Source: Tubiluchus corallicola (taxonomy: Eukaryota > Priapulida > Priapulimorpha > Priapulimorphida > Tubiluchidae). Taken from it: 25,865 nt of DNA. A program made the translations under genes and the position numbers. This document shows positions 20,298-25,865 of the stretch, in pieces. Location: contig JAQGDQ010001777.1 in the NCBI GenBank assembly GCA_030141605.1, positions 1 through 25,865 of the forward strand. Direction: 5' to 3'. Below the pieces are notes generated by a model. It saw nothing but the letters and a program-made list of their open reading frames with translations, did not search any database and had not been told where the DNA came from. The stretch's first letter is position 1, and each line of letters begins with the position of its first letter.

Positions 20298-20540
20298 ATG
20301 TTGATAGATGCTGGTTTGATGAAGCCAGTTAAGGAGTGGTGTCACGTGATTACGTGATCCAAGAATTGAGGCATCGGGCACCGCGCAGGATATATAAGGC
20401 GCGCGAGGCCTCCAGCTCAAGAAATTACTCTCAGATTAAGTCTGGGAGCCGGAGCTTAGAGACCGTCAGATCAGGGGCTTTTGGCTTATTGTGTTGATAT
20501 TGCAGTGGTTCCTTTGCGCCGATCCGTCTCCTCAGAATGT
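20298..20540 (+). promoter_or_regulatory. GC-richer TATA island: core promoter or LTR
   Basis: GATATATAAGGCGCGCGAGG (TATA at 20391-20398) follows a CACGTGATTACGTG double E-box-like motif (20343-20356) in an otherwise AT-rich region. A TCAGATTAAG initiator-like site lies about 35 bp downstream. It points toward the neuropeptide exon that starts 730 bp further on. Alternatively this is a lone LTR starting TGTTGATAG (20299) and ending TATTGCA (about 20503), followed by TGGTTCC, which resembles a primer-binding site. No matching second LTR lies in the window. Confidence 0.4.
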
Positions 20541-21127
20541 ATAGAGTGGCAGACAAGTTATGAAATACTTTACAGAAGACGAGAAAAGTGAAACGAATAC
20601 GAATGTAAAATAAACTTTAATGCACAACCAGTAGCTCCATGACATGTGAACAGACTTTTGTATAAAAACCAGCAAACCTACAGCATTCACCCTTACAGAC
20701 AGAAAGGCCAGGTTGGAATCGTCAAATCGCGGCAGGCATTCTGTTTTATACAGATACATTTGCATTACTGGGTTTCTCAACCATACCCATTACTAACAAT
20801 AGGGGGTTGGTCATAATCTGCTTTCGTAACAATATTTAATAAACGTGTCATTTTATAATCAGACTCTTCATAGCTTTGCCATTCCTCAAGCATCAATAAA
20901 CAGCTACACACAACCAATACAACGTACTATCCACTAAACAACCAAATTAATTTTACTATAATAAAGGTCTTTTATTTCCCATTTATGTCTGTGGTCACAA
21001 ACGTACATTAGCTCTCACTACGCGAAACGACATTTTATTGCCTTTACTTGTTCTAACATCACTAATTATCCACTATTTTTAGGACTACTTTACACACAGA
21101 AACTTCGAATTCCGGTTTTACGTTAGA

Positions 21128-21326
21128 ATGCATCAACTAGGGTTGGTAATTGTTACTAGTCTCGTTTTGACGTCACTGTCCTACGTCATACAGGCTACTT
21201 ACAGCAACGTCACCGTCCTGACTGTCAACTTGGCGAACATCAAGCATCGTCGTCGTCGAATTATGTCTATCAGTAGACGAATGAACGAATTTCCGCGATT
21301 CGGAAGATCCGGACTTTCCGACGATG
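21128..21326 (+). CDS. RFamide-type neuropeptide precursor, exon 1 (signal peptide and peptide)
   Basis: Encodes 66 residues plus one base. Residues 1-23 (MHQLGLVIVTSLVLTSLSYV then IQA) form a clear signal peptide with likely cleavage after Ala23. Then come a 17-residue spacer, RRRR (41-44), IMSIS, RR (50-51), MNEFPRF (52-58), Gly59 as amide donor, Arg60 as cleavage site, and SGLSDD. This order is the standard layout of secreted amidated peptide precursors acted on by proprotein convertases and PAM, and predicts MNEFPRF-amide as a transmitter for a GPCR. ATG has A at -3. The donor GTAAAA lies after GAT G, phase 1; unspliced, the frame stops 7 codons later. I know no family with this exact peptide, and NPY/NPF, NPFF and luqin do not fit. 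Confidence 0.75.
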
Positions 21327-21482
21327 GTAAAATTTTGCGTTACTATTGAAGTAAGTGATGAATGAATGGGTGATAGGAGCAATGGTAGGACTGGATAGAT
21401 AATATTTGGAACAAACAAAGGAATGTGTGGATAAATAAACAAAATTTAATCATAAGCGAATAAATGATGCACTAATGGTGGT

Positions 21483-21520
21483 CGACTGACTGACTGACTA
21501 ACTAACTGACTGGCTGGCTA
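21483..21520. repeat. CTGA/CTAA/GGCT tetranucleotide repeat
   Basis: GACTGACTGACTGACTAACT followed by AACTGACTGGCTGGCTAA, an impure tetranucleotide microsatellite. Confidence 0.9.
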
Positions 21521-21584
21521 AGTAGTTCACTGAATTGAATTGAATTGATTACTGTTTACTCTGATCCTTCTCAGCTGTGACTGA

Positions 21585-22020
21585 TTTTTTTAGATTTTAA
21601 TTTTTTATTTCAAACTTCACAAAGTTCATAAACACATCACAAATTAATACAAACAATACAATAAATCGTGACACGCAACAATAACACAAATAACAATTAA
21701 CGATATAACAAACTACGCCAATGACGTCTAATTACAGAAGTAAAGTTTGCATCACTGTTTAAAATGTTCTTGCATATAAAATTTTCACTCTTATTCAGCC
21801 TGACGTATAAACTGTATGCACATTTTCTGTGAATCACATCAAAATAAATAATATTAAGTCTAGTAGAAATATATCTGGCGCTCGTATCATATGAAAAGTT
21901 AAACAGCTTCCGTGTTGATACATCATATGCAACTTTGAGTTTGCTAAGATTGTAAGAATAAAAATGTCTCCAAGTGGACATACAATAAAAAGTAGTGCAG
22001 TAAGCATTAAACAATTGTCT
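21585..22020 (-). mobile_element. LINE C-terminal fragment, reversed, in the neuropeptide intron
   Basis: The minus frame (22014-21697) contains LSKLKVAYDVSTRKLFNFSY and VIRRHW, with the leader FNAYCTTFYC. This matches the region after RT in non-LTR elements (LFKAYCxxLYxxxLW...LKVAYNDxxRxLLxxPR...SALLRR). Aromatic and basic positions are kept, but the consensus AYND has become AYDV. It ends in an A-rich tail with AATAAAAAATTAAAATC (about 21590-21610). Tetranucleotide repeat lies on both sides, so the element may have inserted into the microsatellite. Confidence 0.82.
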
Positions 22021-22035
22021 CTTTACGTTAACTGA

Positions 22036-22165
22036 ACAGTGAGTAACTGACTAACTAAGAGATTGACTGACTGTCTAGCTGGCTTGTTAACTGACTAACT
22101 CACTTACTAACTAACTGACTGGCTGGCTGGTTGACTGACTGACTGAATGAATGACTAAGCAATGA
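22036..22165. repeat. CTGA/CTAA/CTGG tetranucleotide repeat
   Basis: An impure array of ACTGACTAACT, TGGCTGGCTGGTT and GACTGACTGAATGAATGA, right of the LINE fragment, with the same motif set as 21483-21520. Confidence 0.88.
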
Positions 22166-22438
22166 AACAATGAGTGAAATAGACGACTGAAAGAAAAGGG
22201 AAAGCAAGGTGGAAAGGAGCAAATAAATTCACGAGCAAGTGAGAAGATTAAAGGAATCGAAAGTCAACATACATTTGATTGGATGAACTTTCAAAACTGA
22301 ACGAACGATGGTAAACGAGCAAATAAAAAATAAAATATACAATCGTACGAACTTCACAGAATTGTAACCTGATACAGAAAAGTGATAAATTGCCAAAAGG
22401 TTTTGGCTTCTTAAAACACAATTTTTTTTATCATTTAG

Positions 22439-22551
22439 ATGAATTTCCGTATGAGCTGGATTTTGAGGATCATCATGATTTTAATGATGGAAGCCATGAG
22501 AGTTTATGGTATAGAATCCTTGATGCGATTTACTCACCTTTATTTCCGTGA
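22439..22551 (+). CDS. RFamide-type neuropeptide precursor, exon 2 (acidic C-terminal peptide, stop)
   Basis: After a strong acceptor (AATTTTTTTTATCATTTAG) the phase-1 frame reads DEFPYELDFEDHHDFNDG, then SHESLWYRILDAIYSPLFP and TGA (22549-22551). It adds 37 residues, giving a 103-residue precursor. The tail is strongly acidic with no dibasic sites, like the acidic spacer or C-flanking peptides of prohormones. DEFPYEL echoes the NEFPRF of the active peptide. The stop overlaps a consensus-like donor (CC then GTGAGT at 22548), so a third exon replacing the last residue and stop is possible. If TGA is used, the 3' UTR runs into the GA tract, with AATAAA at 23119. Confidence 0.62.
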
Positions 22552-22562
22552 GTTCAGGTAAC

Positions 22563-22980
<418 letters not shown>

Positions 22981-22985
<5 letters not shown>

Positions 22986-23374
22986 ATTCTCATCTGACTT
23001 ACCTTTAGCCTAGCGGTTATACCCAAAAGTTCATGATAGTTGAGGGCACTGCTCCGCAAAAAACCTTGCACTGTCACTAAACTTTTATTCTGATCCTTCT
23101 TAACGCTATTGTTGGAGAAAATAAATCCTAACCACATGAGAGAAACTTTCCATGTTCACAGAATTATAATGCGATCTTCGTTTACAACGCTGAACATTAT
23201 AAGCAGACATATATCGGGTGGCGCAGAAAAAATGTACCGAAATTTAATCTACAGTATAATAATATTAGAAATCAGTAAACTGCAAAGTTGAAATTTCGCA
23301 GTCTGGTATTACAATAAATTGACAATGATGTTACAATGCCTGAATAATGTCAGCTAATCATCAACATTCTGTGA
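22981..23374. other. possible 3' UTR of the neuropeptide gene; no gene seen
   Basis: AATAAA at 23119 and at 23312 could end the neuropeptide transcript. A 60-codon frame (23109-23291) has no recognisable content. Confidence 0.35.
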
Positions 23375-24000
23375 CGTATAAAGCTGTCAAATTCATGGAA
23401 TCGCGTCAGAATCGGATTTTCTCAGCTAAACTATGACCATTTCTCTAAAGGCTGTAAAGATAATAACGGTCATGCAATATTGCCGAATTGTAACTGTGGA
23501 TTTCGATTTGAGTCTGTTGAACACTTTTTGTTGCACTGCCCATTGTATCAACAAACTAGGGTTGTTATGTTTGATAAATTAAATGAAATACTTCTGCCCG
23601 AAAACCTTAATATAGCTGTCTTAGGAAATAATGATCTGTTGAAGTTGTTATTATTCGGAAAAGATGAATTTAACTATGTTGCCAACTGTAAAATATTCCA
23701 ATGTATACATGACTTTATATTACGTAGTAAGCGCTTCCAGTAGTTTCTATCTGATATGAAATGCATCAGTCTTAAATAATCGTACATTAATATTTTCTAA
23801 CCGTCATTTTCTACTAATGTCTAATGTAAAACTTGTCAGCTTGTGTAGTTATAATCTATTCTTACTGTAAATGTTCTTGTAAATAGTGTATAAAGTCTGT
23901 TGTGGTGAGGATCCTAAATCATGTTGTTCAAACTGTCTGATCCAATCCTAAATAAATTATGTATAAACTAAATTCATGGAGCAAAACAATAAAGAAACCA
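23375..24000 (+). mobile_element. LINE C-terminal Cys-motif fragment with 3' UTR
   Basis: Open from 23375 to TAG at 23741-23743: SNSWNRVRIGFSQLNYDHFS, then LPNCNCGFRFESVEHFLLHC then PLYQQTR. The C-x-C..ESVEHFLLxCPLY pattern is the zinc-ribbon-like motif at the end of many non-LTR retrotransposon ORF2 proteins, and all its Cys and His residues are present here. The frame is intact but lacks the endonuclease and RT, so this is a 5'-truncated insertion. The 3' UTR runs to about 24000 with AATAAATTATG and AATAAAGAAACC. Confidence 0.9.
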
Positions 24001-24102
24001 ATCAGTTTACGCCATGATCATGAGCGCTATGACAAATAAAGCACCTTAAGGATTTGTTCCAAAATGGACTCAATTATCCAGATTACGGAATCACGAATTC
24101 CC

Positions 24103-24817
24103 TTAACTCCTTCAGGCCCGCACCATTCAAAATAAGTCTTACAAGTCGTACATGATTTTTCTGCTACTGTATCAGCACAGACATAACTAAATGGTTACAA
24201 ATTCGGCACTGTTCTATTCAGGAGAATCTCGTTATCCAATCGTGCTATTTGTTTGAAGTTTGTACGTGATTTAATTGGATAAAATTAAGCAAGATTTGTC
24301 CTTTTCAGGCACGCCATCTTAGCCTATTCAGTAGGTTAGTCTGGTGTACACTTGCGTGATCGTACACGCTAATTTATTAATCGCATGCTTGCTACATTCC
24401 AAGCTGTGCAGAGTTCTGCTGCTATTCCAGGAAAAACCAACCGATCAGCCAAGGACAAATTAAGGTCGTTTTATCTTTTAGCAGAATTTCTCATTAAATA
24501 TAGAATAGCCTTGAGGCTGAAGTGTATCAAAGTGTTGTGTCTGGATAGTTGAAATTTTCTACATTAGCTGATTTCACACAAGTGATACTGTACATTGTTA
24601 CAGTGCAAACACTGCAGTTAATGAAAGGTTTTTCAATTTATTTGTTAAAAATTGATTTTTAATTTGTCTAAGGTGAGCAAATGCATTTCATATATGATTT
24701 TGCATAACACCTACAAAAATTATCAAATATAACGTAATCGCTGCTTAGTGAGAGCAGATTTTCATGAACCCGTGCAAAATGCAGCAACTGAATGCAATAC
24801 GGTCCTGAAGGAGTTAA
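24103..24817. mobile_element. TTAA-flanked MITE (piggyBac-type target), 707 bp
   Basis: TTAA (24103-24106) is followed by CTCCTTCAGGCCCG; the right end is CGGTCCTGAAGGAG followed by TTAA (24814-24817). The 14-bp TIRs differ at one base, and weaker similarity continues inward. A duplicated TTAA target is the hallmark of piggyBac-superfamily insertion. The interior has no ORF over 60 codons and no transposase, so it is non-autonomous. Confidence 0.85.
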
Positions 24818-25020
24818 AGAAAGAGTGTACAATGGCGGCCTTTTGATGCACAGGAATCAAAGGTTTAATTTTTGAACGCTGGGCCCAAATACGCTCTAAA
24901 GAAGTAAGAGATTGTGTCAACTGTTGGAAGAAATGTCTTTTTTATGTTGCAGTGGAACTAGTGGTCGCGTAGAGCACTTGCTGTAAATTTTACAAATAGT
25001 GACAATTTTTTTCAGGCTAT

Positions 25021-25258
<238 letters not shown>

Positions 25259-25399
25259 AGGAAGGGAGCTCAGGGAAGGAAAAATTGTATTTTATGTGAT
25301 TTACCATATAGTGACACAATTTTTTCTAGAAAGGCTTTCATTTTTAGCTTGTGTCTGAAAAGATCTATGGGAGATGACCTAGAATTTTATGCATAATCA

Positions 25400-25865
25400 T
25401 CTGTTATCAGTAGTATTTTCGTACCATTCTGTTTTTTTGTTTAATATTCTGTTAAAACGCGTACACAGTTTTTTGCGCCACATGATATTTTTTTTGTTAT
25501 AATCATGTTCACGTATTTTTTGTTGCTGAGAATTTTGTAAGCTTACTGCATTTATTATCTATTTTTTAATTCGTAACTAATAATTGTGATGTTTGTATCA
25601 TCTTCATTTATTATTATTCTTTTTTTTCACTTATGCTATTGTTGTTTATGTTTGTTTTTATAATTTTGCTTTTGTTATTGCTTTATTTTGATTAGTTTAT
25701 TTGCATCCTGTGTCATCAATTCTTTTTTCTGTCATCAATATTAAATTATAAGGGGTGAGTGAGTAGATGACCTACGGTCTTTCCTCGCCCCATCTCCACA
25801 GACAAAGTTATTTTTTCGTAAAATGGAAATTTGTGACACAAATTGGAGAAAAATAAAATGTCTAT
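25400..25865 (+). mobile_element. probable LINE 3' UTR (no coding part)
   Basis: A long T-rich stretch is followed by TAAGGGGTGAGTGAGTAGAT, ACCTACGGTCTTTCCTCGCC and a terminal AGAAAAATAAAATGTC. T-rich 3' UTRs with a GC-richer block and an AATAAA end are common in invertebrate LINEs. No ORF remains, so the assignment is tentative. Confidence 0.35.

Larger units (their letters stand above)
21327..22438 (+). other. intron of the neuropeptide precursor gene
   Basis: Bounded by GTAAAA and TTTAG. It holds two CTGA/CTAA-type tetranucleotide patches and a reversed LINE fragment (listed separately). Confidence 0.6.

Noticed and set aside
21128-21326. Assignment of the peptide precursor to NPY/NPF, NPFF, luqin or SIFamide families
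   Set aside because: The PP-fold tyrosine/proline pattern, the PQRF core, the RPxGRF core with C-terminal cysteines, and the SIF ending directly after the signal peptide are all missing.

Overview
The window is AT-rich, intron-bearing animal DNA, most likely from an aquatic invertebrate. The evidence is GT-AG spliced exons of an SLC7 amino-acid transporter, a probable amidated-neuropeptide precursor, several decayed non-LTR retrotransposons (LINEs), and abundant satellites and MITEs. There is nothing prokaryotic or viral. The species cannot be fixed from the sequence.

Left third, minus strand. Positions 564-1815 hold a large first coding exon of an unrecognised, probably disordered protein, with a clean splice donor and a short upstream ORF. 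From 3727 to about 11061 I can assemble the 5' half of an SLC7 light-chain transporter gene: start-codon exon 11049-11061, then 6495-6668, 4898-4999 and 3727-3996. All junctions are in phase, and the model covers the cytosolic N-terminus to about TM4. A 38-bp minisatellite (3129-3720) runs right up to the last visible splice donor. Its large first intron carries a tandem segmental duplication (5039-6584 and 7858-10285). The duplication includes a 103-bp satellite and the last 90 bp of a coding exon, and both breakpoints of the second copy lie in 9-bp fold-back hairpins.

Middle. Upstream of the SLC7 start codon is a roughly 200-bp tandem array (11049-12139). Each unit looks like one symmetric exon (156 nt, phase 2-2) plus a 44-bp intron with conserved GTAAG and TTAG ends. 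One unit boundary is interrupted by a retroposon with a 5-bp target-site duplication. From 12.4 to 20.3 kb I see no convincing host gene. This stretch holds LINE fragments, a family of TIR elements with internal satellites, a composite trinucleotide array, and unassigned AT-rich DNA.

Right third, plus strand. Positions 21128-21326 and 22439-22551 splice into a 103-residue prepropeptide with a signal peptide, RRRR and RR cleavage sites and one RFamide (MNEFPRF followed by G-R), then an acidic tail. I recognise no family for it. It is the best candidate here for a new system. Its intron contains a reversed LINE fragment. The rest is two long GA tracts, a LINE 3' end (23375-about 24000), a TTAA-flanked 707-bp MITE (24107-24813) and a probable LINE 3' UTR.
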